From Pedobacter metabolipauper (GTDB lineage: Bacteria; Bacteroidota; Bacteroidia; Sphingobacteriales; Sphingobacteriaceae): DNA of 64,000 nt. The notes beneath the pieces are model-generated. The model worked only from the letters and a program-made list of their open reading frames with translations. It ran no database searches and was not told the origin of the DNA. Below, in pieces: positions 45,499 through 54,969 of the stretch (positions are counted from its first letter, which is position 1; every line of letters starts with the position of its first letter). The stretch covers positions 32,764 through 96,763 of the forward strand of contig NZ_SNYC01000008.1 in the NCBI RefSeq assembly GCF_004362715.1, in the 5' to 3' direction. The position numbers and the translations under genes were made by a program.

Positions 45499-47568
45499 AT
45501 GAAAAATAAATTAGTAAATTCCTCTTTCGTAATATTGGTGATCATCTGCAGCCTGCTCTGCACTGGTTGCGCTCCAAAACGACAAGCTGTTCAACTTTTG
45601 TTACGTTCCTCTCCCTGGCATTTTTCGGAAGGATCAGCACTCAGTGCACTCTCACCGGAAAAAACAAGTGGAACTTTCACTGCGCCGTCTGACAGCAGCA
45701 GTTTTACCATCAAAATGTCGGTCAATCTAAAAAGGGAAAACTCCATCAAGAATCTTCTTCAAATTCCAGGTGTACTGAATATGAAGACCTTTCAACATGA
45801 TGCGAAGGATCGAAAAATTCAAAACTATCCAGCTTATCCAATGCCTGATGGCTCTATTCCTGTACTCGAAGCCGCTCTCCGGCTTCATTCTCCTACTGAA
45901 CCTAAAGGCGCAAGTGACATGCCCATAGGTATTCCCTTAGCGATGTTGGAAAAATCCGAAGGGGAGCATGAGGTGTTGCTTCATTTCTCTGGTGTGAGAT
46001 GGACCTTGTATCTTGACAACGAGCTTCTTGACAACGACTTCGCCTTAGGCTACCCAAAATGGGGAAAACAAAGCACTTGGGAAATAGATCCTTCACTTGT
46101 TTCAAAGGCTGAAATTTTCTTCCCGGGAATTGAGCCACAAAAAGTGGCATTGAAAATACCCCGCTCTTCAGCTGAGATTCAGTATTGGACGCCTCAGGGA
46201 CATAATACCTGGGTAGGCGACGTCGTAACTTTCTATCATAACGGACGTTATCACCTATTTTATTTATTTGATCGCCGGGGTCATTCCAGCAAATTTGGAA
46301 AAGGGGCGCATTATTTCGAGCACCTCTCAACAACTGACTTCAAAACATGGACCGAACACGAAGCTGCGACTCCTATAGAGGAACAATGGGAAACATTCGG
46401 GACCGGAACACCTTTTATCTTTAACAATAAACTTTGTGTTAGTTACGGCCTGCACACTACAAGGATCTATCCTAAGGAACAAACCACGCTACCCTTACAG
46501 TGGGATTACTACAATAAACATGGCGTTACAGGCTCCTTCCGCTATGATACCATTCCTGGCTATCCGGCCGGGTCCACTTATTCCATCAGTGAAGATGGTA
46601 TTAGTAATTTCAAGAAAACAAAAATATTATTCCATCCTTGTGAAAACCCAAGTGTTTATACAGACCCCGAAGGACGCTTACGCATGTTAGCGAACTATGG
46701 AGCGAAAGGAACCTGGGAATCAAAATCCATAGATGGAGGTTGGAGATCTGTTAATCAGGAATTTCCTCCAGGGGGCGACTGCACATTCTTCTTCCGCTGG
46801 AGAAATTTTGATTACGTTATTGGTGGTTTTACCGGCTTTTGGTTAAAGCCGGTAAGTGCACCGGAAGATAAATTTGTAGATGGCGTTAAAGCGGGGCTGG
46901 ACTTTTACAATGGAATGAACGTGCCAGCCGTGACAGAAATAAACGACGGCCGTTTCTTATTGGCCGGCTGGATTCCCATGGGGCGCTGGGGTGGAGCATT
47001 GACTATTCATGAAATGGTTCAATCACCTGAAGGTAGAATTGGGACAAAATGGATGGAGGAAATAATTCCTGCAACCCATAAAGAAAAATCATTGGCGAAA
47101 GAAATTAAAGAGACTTCCTCTTTTGCCACAGGATCTCCCTCTTTCCTGCTAACATTTGATGTAGAGCCTGGTACAGATTTGTCTGGAAAACTCGGTGCAC
47201 TTTTTCTGGGTGCAGATGGTGAAAATCAAGCTTGTGAAGTCCAAATTAGCCCAAAAGCGAAAAAAGCACAATATGGAAAAGGACAACTTCAGAATTTCTC
47301 AGGTGTCGAGAAATCATTGCGTGAGGGAGGTTCTCCAAGCAGTGCACGTAATTACGCGATTGAAAATTTGATCAATACGGATAAACCGTTTACTGTTCGC
47401 ATGATTGTCAAATATGAAGATAAATTTGGCGGTTCACAGATCGACACTGAAATTGCAGGTCAACGCACAATGATCGCTTTCCGCACGGATTTAAAGGTCG
47501 AGAAACTCCTGTTAAGATCGGAAGAAACCGGGATCAAAAATGTCAAAATAGCGGCACTTAAAAATTAA
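45499..47568 (+). CDS. GH32-like five-bladed beta-propeller glycoside hydrolase lipoprotein
   Basis: A 689-residue lipoprotein (signal and lipobox LCTGC near residue 25; start ATG 45499, not the upstream TTG at 45475). The central part (about 225-530) reads like a beta-fructosidase-type propeller: TWVGDVVTFYHNGRYHLFY is in the place of the WMNDPNG block, and EDGISNFKKTKILFH, ENPSVYTDPEGRLRML and LAGWIPMGRWGG follow. The N-terminal region and the C-terminal region (about 530-689) look like beta-sandwiches. The canonical Asp-Pro-Asn is not preserved, so activity and family are uncertain; a GH43-like enzyme is the alternative. It stands alone with no SusC/SusD partner and is followed by a hairpin. 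Confidence 0.68.
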   Translation: MKNKLVNSSFVILVIICSLLCTGCAPKRQAVQLLLRSSPWHFSEGSALSALSPEKTSGTFTAPSDSSSFTIKMSVNLKRENSIKNLLQIPGVLNMKTFQHDAKDRKIQNYPAYPMPDGSIPVLEAALRLHSPTEPKGASDMPIGIPLAMLEKSEGEHEVLLHFSGVRWTLYLDNELLDNDFALGYPKWGKQSTWEIDPSLVSKAEIFFPGIEPQKVALKIPRSSAEIQYWTPQGHNTWVGDVVTFYHNGRYHLFYLFDRRGHSSKFGKGAHYFEHLSTTDFKTWTEHEAATPIEEQWETFGTGTPFIFNNKLCVSYGLHTTRIYPKEQTTLPLQWDYYNKHGVTGSFRYDTIPGYPAGSTYSISEDGISNFKKTKILFHPCENPSVYTDPEGRLRMLANYGAKGTWESKSIDGGWRSVNQEFPPGGDCTFFFRWRNFDYVIGGFTGFWLKPVSAPEDKFVDGVKAGLDFYNGMNVPAVTEINDGRFLLAGWIPMGRWGGALTIHEMVQSPEGRIGTKWMEEIIPATHKEKSLAKEIKETSSFATGSPSFLLTFDVEPGTDLSGKLGALFLGADGENQACEVQISPKAKKAQYGKGQLQNFSGVEKSLREGGSPSSARNYAIENLINTDKPFTVRMIVKYEDKFGGSQIDTEIAGQRTMIAFRTDLKVEKLLLRSEETGIKNVKIAALKN

Positions 47569-47574
47569 GAAACG

Positions 47575-47613
47575 AGTCATATAGTCATCGTTTTAACAGG
47601 TGACTATATGACT
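47575..47613 (+). terminator. Hairpin after the GH32-like gene
   Basis: Perfect 13-bp arms AGTCATATAGTCA (47575-47587) and TGACTATATGACT (47601-47613) with a 13-nt loop begin 6 nt after the stop. There is no long T-run, so it may be a terminator or a 3' stability element. Confidence 0.6.
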
Positions 47614-47696
47614 TAAATTATTGCAAATATTTGCTTTAATCGATGGCACTTGTATCTTATGTACTCAAGTTTGCGGTCTTATAAGAAATGGATTTT

Positions 47697-47735
47697 ACCT
47701 TACCATTTGAAAGTTAAACTTTCAAATGGTAAGGT
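47697..47735. repeat. Perfect 19-bp-arm palindrome with partial third copy
   Basis: Arms of 19 bp (47697-47715 and 47717-47735) are perfectly complementary around one central base; each contains ATTTGAAAGTT or its complement. A further near-copy, ATTTGAAAGTTTAACTT, lies at about 47756-47772. The element is in the gap between the convergent GH32-like and DUF2271 genes. It could be a bidirectional transcript end or a small mobile or repeat element. Confidence 0.75.
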
Positions 47736-47835
47736 TGTAGCTCTAAAATCGTGTAATTTGAAAGTTTAACTTATTTTTGTTGTGCTTTAATGATACAACC
47801 TTTTCAAACGAAAATGATCCTAAATAAGGATGATG

Positions 47836-48321
47836 TTAGTTTGCGCTAAAACGGACATACCGGATATAGCCGGTGCCATCGCTTTTTGCAGACAGGCTTT
47901 CCGTTGTTAATGGAATTTCCAGGTCTTTAACATGATAGGCTTTGTCTTCAACAGCACTTTCAAATCTTAATTTGTAACCCGCGTTGATCTTTGACTTATC
48001 AATTTCTATCACCCGCACAGCGCGGTCTCCACCAGTAACAGAAGCACCGGTTACTGCACTTACATTGGGTTGCTTAAGGTAAAACTTGTTCCATTCCTTA
48101 ATGGTTTTATACCATTGTTTATCCGGTCCCAATACGCTAAGTGTTTTTTCATAAGCACCCTTGCTATTGATCAGCGATATCACAAGGTATGCGCCTTCGC
48201 CCGTGTAATTGGTCATCTGGATCATGCATTTGTATTTATTGGTTTGTGCAGCAGCATGAAAAGACACGCTGCAAAATAATAAAATGAAGAGCGCTGCTGT
48301 TTTATATAAATTCGACATCAT
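47836..48321 (-). CDS. DUF2271-like exported protein
   Basis: A 161-residue periplasmic protein with signal peptide (MMSNLYKTAALFILLFCSVSFHAAAQ). It resembles the DUF2271 family, with YLVISLINSKGAYEKTLSVLGPDKQWY and RFESAVEDKAYHVKDLEIPL. DUF2271 genes are often next to iron- or flavin-related membrane proteins. Here it closes the TonB-receptor locus, 14 nt after the ankyrin gene, so a role in metal uptake is inferred from position only. Confidence 0.7.
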   Translation of the reverse strand: MMSNLYKTAALFILLFCSVSFHAAAQTNKYKCMIQMTNYTGEGAYLVISLINSKGAYEKTLSVLGPDKQWYKTIKEWNKFYLKQPNVSAVTGASVTGGDRAVRVIEIDKSKINAGYKLRFESAVEDKAYHVKDLEIPLTTESLSAKSDGTGYIRYVRFSAN

Positions 48322-48335
48322 AATGGAGAAAGATA

Positions 48336-49946
48336 CTATTTAAGAAAAGTAAGGGATACGTTGTTTTTAGTGAGGTATTCATTTTCAGAAGCCAGATCAA
48401 AAGCTGTTTCTTCAAAATTAGTCTTTACATCCGTTTTAGCGCCTATTGACAATAAGTATTTCAACACCACATCATCTTTAGAGATCAGTGCAGCTTTGTG
48501 TAAAGCCGTAAAGCCTTCTTTATTTTTAGCATTAACATCAAGGCCTAAAGGCTGAAGACGCTTTAATAAGGAAATGTCATTTTTAACTACCGCGAGGTGA
48601 TATAAAGAGTTTCCATTTTCCTGCGGAGCAGTTATATCTAAACCTTCTTTTTGAAGTATTTTGATCTTTGTTTCAAAGTCCTCCGGCTTTGGACCATTAA
48701 AAGTACGTTCACCTGGCCGGCCAGCAGCATCTGCCCTGCCCGCACCAGCCTGCCCAGGCCCCCCCTGTGCACCCGGTCTGCCACCTGAAGGTGCCTGACC
48801 GCCTGGTCCTCCAAATCCTGGTCCTCCTGCCGGACGGTAAGATTCCAATGCATAATACGCCAGGGTATTGCCGCTTTTATCCAATCCTTTCACTACAGCT
48901 CCCTTACCGATCAGGTAGCTGACCACTCCCGGTAAATTGCCGCGGACAGCCATAGCTAAAGCCGAAACTCCTTTTTCGTTTACCAGGTTGATATTTTTAA
49001 TATGTGGAAGCAGCATCACAATAACAGCAGTATCACGATTAGCAGCTACAGCATTCATAAATACGCTATTGCCTTCTTCATCCTGCTGGTTTACATCCAC
49101 ACCCCTAGCTAAAAAATATTTAATAATGTCAGTCTGGTTTTGTTTGCGTACAATAGCGTGCAGTACATTTTCACCATTTTTACCGGTAACCGCAGGTTTG
49201 ATGTTGAGGCTTTCCAGGTACTGGTATACTTCAATCGTATTGGCACCCCGTCTTGATCCCTGGGCTGCCATCAGCATGGCGTATGGATTGGGCTTTATAC
49301 CTTTTTGCACAAGCGATTTTAACACCTCCACATTTCCGGAACGTGCAGCATAACTAAACGCATTGTTGCCGGCAGCATCAGTGCTGTTGAGATCCAGACC
49401 TTTGCTTACAAAATAATTAGTTAAAGCCAGTTCCTTATCATTGGCAATTGCCAGCAACAGCACATTGGCGCCATCCGAATTGACATCTTTTTTCAGGTCG
49501 GCACCTTTGGCAATTAACAGGTCATATACCTTTGTATTTGACTGGGCAGCACCTGCAGCAAAAAATAGCGGGGTAGAACCGTGACTGTCCTCATTATCTA
49601 TTACAGCACCTTTGCTTAGCAGGTATTCCATCACTTCGGTATTTCCCTTGCTGGCAGCCCAATGCAGATAATTTCTGCTATCATGCGTTACTTTGTTGAC
49701 CTCGTTACCAGGCTGAGACAACAGGTATTTAATACTTTCCGTAGATGCGTCGGCATTGATCGCCATTACCACAGGATCGAAATTCGACCCGTTAAACTGA
49801 GATGGACTATTGCCTTTGTCCACTTCCGCTTTTATTGCAGCTGCATCCGGTTTGCCCTGCCAAAAGGCCGGGGTCAGTAGTGTATTTTGCTGGGCATTGG
49901 CCGCCAGGAAAAATAACGTGAAAATTGCAGCTAGTAATCTTTTCAT
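48336..49946 (-). CDS. Exported ankyrin-repeat protein with Gly/Pro-rich insert
   Basis: A 536-residue protein with a signal peptide (MKRLLAAIFTLFFLAANAQ) and about ten ankyrin repeats in two blocks (about 75-370 and 440-536; for example SRNYLHWAASKGNTEVMEYLLSKG). Between them is a low-complexity linker of about 50 residues, rich in Gly, Pro, Gln and Ala (about 375-425). Ankyrin repeats bind proteins. Its place in a TonB/DUF4374 locus suggests a periplasmic scaffold in uptake, which is inference. A terminator separates it from DUF4374. Confidence 0.87.
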   Translation of the reverse strand: MKRLLAAIFTLFFLAANAQQNTLLTPAFWQGKPDAAAIKAEVDKGNSPSQFNGSNFDPVVMAINADASTESIKYLLSQPGNEVNKVTHDSRNYLHWAASKGNTEVMEYLLSKGAVIDNEDSHGSTPLFFAAGAAQSNTKVYDLLIAKGADLKKDVNSDGANVLLLAIANDKELALTNYFVSKGLDLNSTDAAGNNAFSYAARSGNVEVLKSLVQKGIKPNPYAMLMAAQGSRRGANTIEVYQYLESLNIKPAVTGKNGENVLHAIVRKQNQTDIIKYFLARGVDVNQQDEEGNSVFMNAVAANRDTAVIVMLLPHIKNINLVNEKGVSALAMAVRGNLPGVVSYLIGKGAVVKGLDKSGNTLAYYALESYRPAGGPGFGGPGGQAPSGGRPGAQGGPGQAGAGRADAAGRPGERTFNGPKPEDFETKIKILQKEGLDITAPQENGNSLYHLAVVKNDISLLKRLQPLGLDVNAKNKEGFTALHKAALISKDDVVLKYLLSIGAKTDVKTNFEETAFDLASENEYLTKNNVSLTFLK

Positions 49947-49978
49947 ATATGAATATTTTAATCTGTTTGACTGAAAAA

Positions 49979-50012
49979 TAAAAAAAGGTGCCGGTAAAAA
50001 CCGGAACCTTTT
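49979..50012 (-). terminator. Intrinsic terminator after the DUF4374 gene
   Basis: Read on the minus strand: arm AAAAGGTTCCGG, loop of six, arm CCGGCACCTTTT, then a run of T. One mismatch interrupts the stem. It lies 24 nt beyond the DUF4374 stop and 33 nt before the ankyrin start, so the downstream two genes are expressed at a reduced level or from their own promoter. Confidence 0.78.
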
Positions 50013-50035
50013 GAAGCATCTTTATCGTAAACGAT

Positions 50036-51418
50036 CTAGAACGCTCCGATATAGCGGGCTCTTGTATAGGCAGTCAGCTTAGCACCTTTAGCAATGGTTC
50101 CGTTTTTCCAGTTGATCACATAAAGGTTACCCTCTTTACCAGCAGGAGTTAATGGGATATAGGCAAAGTCGCCTTCCATACCTATGTTTTGATGCTGACC
50201 AAAGTTTAGATCCACATCCGCCTCAACTTCTGTAGCTAGTTTTTTAGCAGGAGCAGAAGGGTTATTTAAATCAACCAAAGCAATATAGCCACCATTTTTA
50301 CCAGTTTCCTGGTACATGATTACAGCCTTACCATCCTTAAGATATTTCCATGAACGGATTGAAGTACCCGTAGTACCTAAAGCAGTATTCAGGTCAAAAT
50401 TGTAGGTGTCGTCATATTTATTGGTGTCTTTACTGATGCGGAGAATCTGTGAGCCACTTGTGGCTACCGCCTGGTAAACATGACCATCTGTACCTACATA
50501 CTGGGTTTTTGTTCTATAGCCGTTGTTGTTACCTTTAGCTACTGCAGATATAATGAACTCAGGATTTCTTAGTGTTGGGTAATCCAATACCAGCGTAGCT
50601 GTTCCTATGGTGTTGTTTGCCGCATCATTTGTAGTCCATGAAACCGTACCGTCAGAGTTCAATGTAGGTCTTGCCGGGTTAATTTTGCTCACCGCACAGC
50701 CGATATATAGCTTTGTTTTAGCCTGGTTAACCAGCGGCACATCTGTACGGCCTAACGTATAACCCAGTTTGGCAAGTGCATCAGGAAAAGCCACAGGAAC
50801 CTGACGTGTATTGATCATTCCAGGATCTTTTAGATCCAAAATAGCTACGCGTACAATCCTGATATTTCTTAAAAATGTTGCGTTCAGTCCCTGTCCTTCA
50901 TATTCAGTAGAAAGTGTTCCTGTGCCGTCTGAATTGACACCAACACCAATCTCATCTGTAGACTTAACCCAGCGTGGTTGAGTACCCAGAATATCCTGGG
51001 TGTTTACCTCACGGCCAAACATGGAGTAACTTCCTGCACCATTCACCTTATAAGTTTGGAACAAACCTGCGTCAGCACCGGTATATTGAATATCGTATAA
51101 AAATTTACCATCATCCGAAGCCTGTACACGAGAAGTACGCGGTGATGTTAAAAGCAGACCTTTACCTTCAGGATAAATATCCAGTGTAAAGTTAGGATCT
51201 ACCGCTTGCTCATGTGTGATACTATAGGCCAAAGTGCCACCATTACCATCCACAGTAGTACTTGTCGGATCAGACAATGCTGCTGTCAAAGTGATCCAGC
51301 GTGTGTCAGTTTCCTCAGGTACACCATCGTCAGATCCGTCATTTTTACTGCATCCAGTCAAAGCTACCGCAAACAGAGCGGCAGTATAAAGAATAGATTT
51401 TAATAGGTTTTTTTTCAT
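50036..51418 (-). CDS. DUF4374 domain lipoprotein
   Basis: A 460-residue lipoprotein with lipobox LTGC at about residue 23 and a beta-propeller-like body, assigned to DUF4374 from its length, WD-like repeats and position. DUF4374 proteins are commonly encoded next to siderophore-type TonB receptors in Bacteroidota and are thought to assist surface capture. It follows the receptor gene by 19 nt in the same operon. Confidence 0.8.
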   Translation of the reverse strand: MKKNLLKSILYTAALFAVALTGCSKNDGSDDGVPEETDTRWITLTAALSDPTSTTVDGNGGTLAYSITHEQAVDPNFTLDIYPEGKGLLLTSPRTSRVQASDDGKFLYDIQYTGADAGLFQTYKVNGAGSYSMFGREVNTQDILGTQPRWVKSTDEIGVGVNSDGTGTLSTEYEGQGLNATFLRNIRIVRVAILDLKDPGMINTRQVPVAFPDALAKLGYTLGRTDVPLVNQAKTKLYIGCAVSKINPARPTLNSDGTVSWTTNDAANNTIGTATLVLDYPTLRNPEFIISAVAKGNNNGYRTKTQYVGTDGHVYQAVATSGSQILRISKDTNKYDDTYNFDLNTALGTTGTSIRSWKYLKDGKAVIMYQETGKNGGYIALVDLNNPSAPAKKLATEVEADVDLNFGQHQNIGMEGDFAYIPLTPAGKEGNLYVINWKNGTIAKGAKLTAYTRARYIGAF

Positions 51419-51437
51419 GATATTATATTTATTGGTT

Positions 51438-53909
51438 TTATAGAAATTTATTAAGTGTATAATTCAGTTTGACGTAGATTCCCCGGCCCGGCTTTTGCTT
51501 TTTAAAATTGTCGTACAGTTCGGCATTCAGGATGTTTTTGGCGTCAACGCTCAGCACAATTTTTTGCGAAGGAAAACGATAACTTGTGCCTATATCATGA
51601 ACATATTGTGTCGGGGTAATACCCCAGTCCGGATTCCGCCAGGCAATATTGTATTCCTGTACGTATCCAAAGTTGTAATATATATTCATGATAGATTTGG
51701 GCTGAAACAGGTTGTTCAATCTGTACTGGGCATTGACGTTGATATTAAAAAAAGGCTCGTTTACAACTTGCTGATTGTAATATGGACTTTGGTTACCTTG
51801 CTCGTCAAATTCCTGCTTATACAAATTGTTGAACTTGGATATGTTGAAAGAGGCGTTCAGCTTGTTGTTAAACACATAAATAACTTCAGCCTCAAAGCCC
51901 CGCGCTTGTGTCATACCGAGATTGATGTATCTGGTCACGTCCTGAATGGCATTGTCGACATTTTCAATGGTGTCGGCATCCAGTGTTTCCGTCGTAATTT
52001 TATCATATCCATTGCGCCAGAAAGCACTTGCGTAGAAGGAGACCCTGCTTTTTCCGAAGTTGTATGCATCCGTACGAAAGCCCAGGTTCAGATTGATGTT
52101 CTTTTCAGGTAACAGGTTAATGTTTGGAACAATGTTCCGTTCAGGCTCACCAAAAAGCTGGGTTTCTGTTGGGGATACAAAGGAATTTTCATTAGAAGTT
52201 ACCAGGTATACTTTTGGAGCAACTTTAAAAGCCAAAGCAAAAGAGTAACCCACATTATCAGTAAAAATGGATGTATCACGCCTGTTAATAACAGGTTGTC
52301 CTCCCGGATAGGCAAAATCTACCCTTCTCTGGTTATTACGGTTGGCGGTATATTTAAGTTGAGCATTGGTCTTTACACGCTGCTTCCAAAATTCCGTTTC
52401 ATAATTAAAGGCCAGGATGTTCTGAATGGTTTGACTGGTAGTTACCAGATCCTTGTCTACCGGCTTAAGCAGGTTGTTATCATCGCGGTCTGTTCTTTCA
52501 ATTTTATGGTTTATAGAGATCTTGTGGCCAGGAAATACCATATATCCCAGGTTGGAGCGGGCATTGATGATATCCCGGTCTATACGGCTCATTGTAGGCC
52601 TGCCTTGCTGGGCCTGGTATTGGGTCTGTCCAAATTCATCTATATAGGTAATCCTTACTGGCTTACGCTCACCATCATCTATAAACTCCCGTATAGAGCC
52701 GTCCCAGTTAAACCGGGTGGTCACGGTATCCTCTAAACGGGTGCTCCTGTCACTTTTAGTCGCATTAACGTTTAAAGTAAGCCCGTCAATAAATAAATTG
52801 CGTTTATTATAGTTTAAACTCCAGACGTTAGCATCTGCTTTATTAACTCGTCCTACATAAGGGGTAGCCATAGAAACGCCATGAGGAATCTCCTCATAAC
52901 TTTTGGAAACATTATAGCCTATGAAAAAAACATCAGCCCATTTTACATTGGTAAAGCCGGCCTCGAATCTTCCTGCAGTCGATTCATAAACGTTATTAAA
53001 GCGCTTGGCACGAAAAGGCCGTGTTACAGCACCCCTGTAGTCCACGTAGGTGGTAGATTCTCCCCAAGTGGTGTAGCTGTTATCGGAATGTGTCCGGAAG
53101 CCACTTCCACGAAATGTGAAACCTGTTTTTTCATTTCGAAACGTGGTCGACAGATCGACATTATAGGTGCCAAACGAACCATAGGAAGCCGCTGCGGTAA
53201 TGTTGTTTAAAGAAGCATCTTTTTTAAGAATGACATTGATCGCCCCACCAATATAATTGCCGGATAAATGAGCAGGCAATACCCCTTTGTATACCTCAAT
53301 CCGTTCAATCATTGCAGGAGGTATATTGTTGAGATTGAAAGAGGAGCCATAAGTAGAGGTCTCTATTCCGTCGATAAAGATGCCGATTGTACTCCCGGAC
53401 ATGCCATTTAAATTGTACTCTACATTCGAACCAACGCCTCCATTCTGCCTTACCCGTACACCTACGGCTCTGTCCAGCAGTTCATTGGTTGTCAGGTTTC
53501 TTAATGAAGCCTCTTTGGTTTCAATGATGGCTACCGCAAAGCCCGAAGTTTCTATCTTTCTTTTTTCTGTCTTACCCTCTACACTAACCTCTTTCAGCTC
53601 CCTGTCTTTTGTACCCTTCACCTCGGCATTCACTACCGAAACAGGCGATGCTATTTTGATAGCAATGCTTTTAGGCTGTATGATTACAGAGCTGATCACC
53701 AGGGTATAGCTGCCATACTTTACACCCTTAATCTCATACTTTCCATTGTCGTCCGTCATTACGGATCTGCCCAGTTCTTTTAAGGTCACAGTAGCATCGG
53801 CAACGGGTTTAGCATGGTTATCGGTTACCTTGCCAGACAGGATTCCGGTTTGCGCCACAGCAGTGGTAGTAAAGCAGGAAATGAGGATCAGGAGTATATG
53901 GTGTTTCAT
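51438..53909 (-). CDS. TonB-dependent receptor, siderophore/iron type
   Basis: An 823-residue outer-membrane receptor with signal peptide, a carboxypeptidase-regulatory-like domain (ILSGKVTDNHAKPVADATVTL), a TonB-box/plug (EASLRNLTTNELLDRAVGVRVRQ and GGAINVILKK) and a barrel ending in Phe-Leu. I choose ATG 53909 (MKHHILLILISC); ATG 53933 and TTG 53948 in the same frame are possible. It is shorter than SusC and has no SusD neighbour. Divergent AraC and downstream DUF4374 suggest ferric-siderophore import. Substrate is not readable. Confidence 0.88.
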   Translation of the reverse strand: MKHHILLILISCFTTTAVAQTGILSGKVTDNHAKPVADATVTLKELGRSVMTDDNGKYEIKGVKYGSYTLVISSVIIQPKSIAIKIASPVSVVNAEVKGTKDRELKEVSVEGKTEKRKIETSGFAVAIIETKEASLRNLTTNELLDRAVGVRVRQNGGVGSNVEYNLNGMSGSTIGIFIDGIETSTYGSSFNLNNIPPAMIERIEVYKGVLPAHLSGNYIGGAINVILKKDASLNNITAAASYGSFGTYNVDLSTTFRNEKTGFTFRGSGFRTHSDNSYTTWGESTTYVDYRGAVTRPFRAKRFNNVYESTAGRFEAGFTNVKWADVFFIGYNVSKSYEEIPHGVSMATPYVGRVNKADANVWSLNYNKRNLFIDGLTLNVNATKSDRSTRLEDTVTTRFNWDGSIREFIDDGERKPVRITYIDEFGQTQYQAQQGRPTMSRIDRDIINARSNLGYMVFPGHKISINHKIERTDRDDNNLLKPVDKDLVTTSQTIQNILAFNYETEFWKQRVKTNAQLKYTANRNNQRRVDFAYPGGQPVINRRDTSIFTDNVGYSFALAFKVAPKVYLVTSNENSFVSPTETQLFGEPERNIVPNINLLPEKNINLNLGFRTDAYNFGKSRVSFYASAFWRNGYDKITTETLDADTIENVDNAIQDVTRYINLGMTQARGFEAEVIYVFNNKLNASFNISKFNNLYKQEFDEQGNQSPYYNQQVVNEPFFNINVNAQYRLNNLFQPKSIMNIYYNFGYVQEYNIAWRNPDWGITPTQYVHDIGTSYRFPSQKIVLSVDAKNILNAELYDNFKKQKPGRGIYVKLNYTLNKFL

Positions 53910-53970
53910 TAATACGTGTAACTTTTTCAACATCTTCTTTGGAAACAATCTTAATAAGGATAACTTCGCA

Positions 53971-53978
53971 CAAAGATA
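53971..53978 (-). promoter_or_regulatory. TAnnTTTG promoter box for the TonB-receptor operon
   Basis: Minus-strand TATCTTTG, within the 79-nt gap to the divergent AraC gene. The -33 spacing is not ideal (16 nt to a TTG). The AraC-family protein probably acts in this gap. Confidence 0.48.
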
Positions 53979-53988
53979 GAGGCAACAT

Positions 53989-54969
53989 ATGACGCAATCG
54001 GGAGAAGTAACAACGCTAAAAGGAGAAAGTACAGACCAGATCTTTAACTTAAAAAGAGAAGCTTCTATTTATTATTCTGACAGCCTTTCGACCTTTAATG
54101 ACATTAAAAGCGCTTTTATTAAATCTGCCGGTAATTCTAGTTTACAAATGGTCTTCCTTTTAAAGGGGAAGTTGAACGGTTATTTGACAGGATCTAAAAA
54201 AGCCTGTCTTACATTTGCCGAACAGCAGCACAATATTTTGCTAATCAATGAAAAGCTTCAATTGCAGATAAAAACTGAAACGCATGAAGCTATCTTTATC
54301 CGCATTGATCCGGCCTTCCTTTCTATGTATATCCCTGCAGATCATTTGGGCTATCTGAATTTAAAGGACGGAATGCAGAAAAACGAACCGGCATTATTTT
54401 CAGGCTGTAATTTGCATATGACTTCAGAAATCGCCGCCATACTCAACGCACTGAGAACATCTGAACATACCGGATTTTGTGGAAAGCTATTCCTGGAATC
54501 CAAGATCCTGGAGCTGCTTGTACTTCAGTTATCGCAATTTGAACTGAGAAAAGATGATCCCGCTGTTCGTCAGTTAAAAGAGGAAGAGCTGGACAAAATG
54601 CATGAAGTAAAGGAATTTCTGATGAACAATATGAATCAGCAGTTTTCGCTCCGCAGCCTTGCGCACATGGTAGGTACAAATGAATTCAACCTGAAGCGTG
54701 ATTTTAAGCTCGCTTTCGGAACTACCGTCTTCGGCTATCTGACCGATTACAAAATGACCCTCGCCAAGCGTATGCTGATTGAAAAGGACGTTACCATAGC
54801 AGAGGTATCGGAAAAAACAGGATACAAGTATGCCACCCACTTTAGCAGTGCATTTAAAAAGTATTTCGGCTACCTTCCCAATAAAATAAAGTCAGGGAAA
54901 TTATCTTTGCTTATCCTTATAGAAGACTTTTCTGTTGTCTTTGAAAACTTTGTCACCATGATCCCATAA
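53989..54969 (+). CDS. AraC-family transcriptional regulator (PchR-like)
   Basis: A 326-residue regulator with an N-terminal effector domain (about 30-210) and an AraC HTH pair (about 225-310: LRSLAHMVGTNEFNLKRDFK and IAEVSEKTGYKYATHFSSAFKKYFGYLP). Size and context match siderophore-responsive PchR-type regulators. It is transcribed divergently from the TonB receptor, so it likely activates that operon when the ligand is bound. Confidence 0.9.
   Translation: MTQSGEVTTLKGESTDQIFNLKREASIYYSDSLSTFNDIKSAFIKSAGNSSLQMVFLLKGKLNGYLTGSKKACLTFAEQQHNILLINEKLQLQIKTETHEAIFIRIDPAFLSMYIPADHLGYLNLKDGMQKNEPALFSGCNLHMTSEIAAILNALRTSEHTGFCGKLFLESKILELLVLQLSQFELRKDDPAVRQLKEEELDKMHEVKEFLMNNMNQQFSLRSLAHMVGTNEFNLKRDFKLAFGTTVFGYLTDYKMTLAKRMLIEKDVTIAEVSEKTGYKYATHFSSAFKKYFGYLPNKIKSGKLSLLILIEDFSVVFENFVTMIP

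Noticed and set aside
51495..52112. A 205-codon plus-strand ORF opposite the TonB receptor
   Set aside because: The translation has no recognisable domain and lies wholly inside a well-supported receptor gene.
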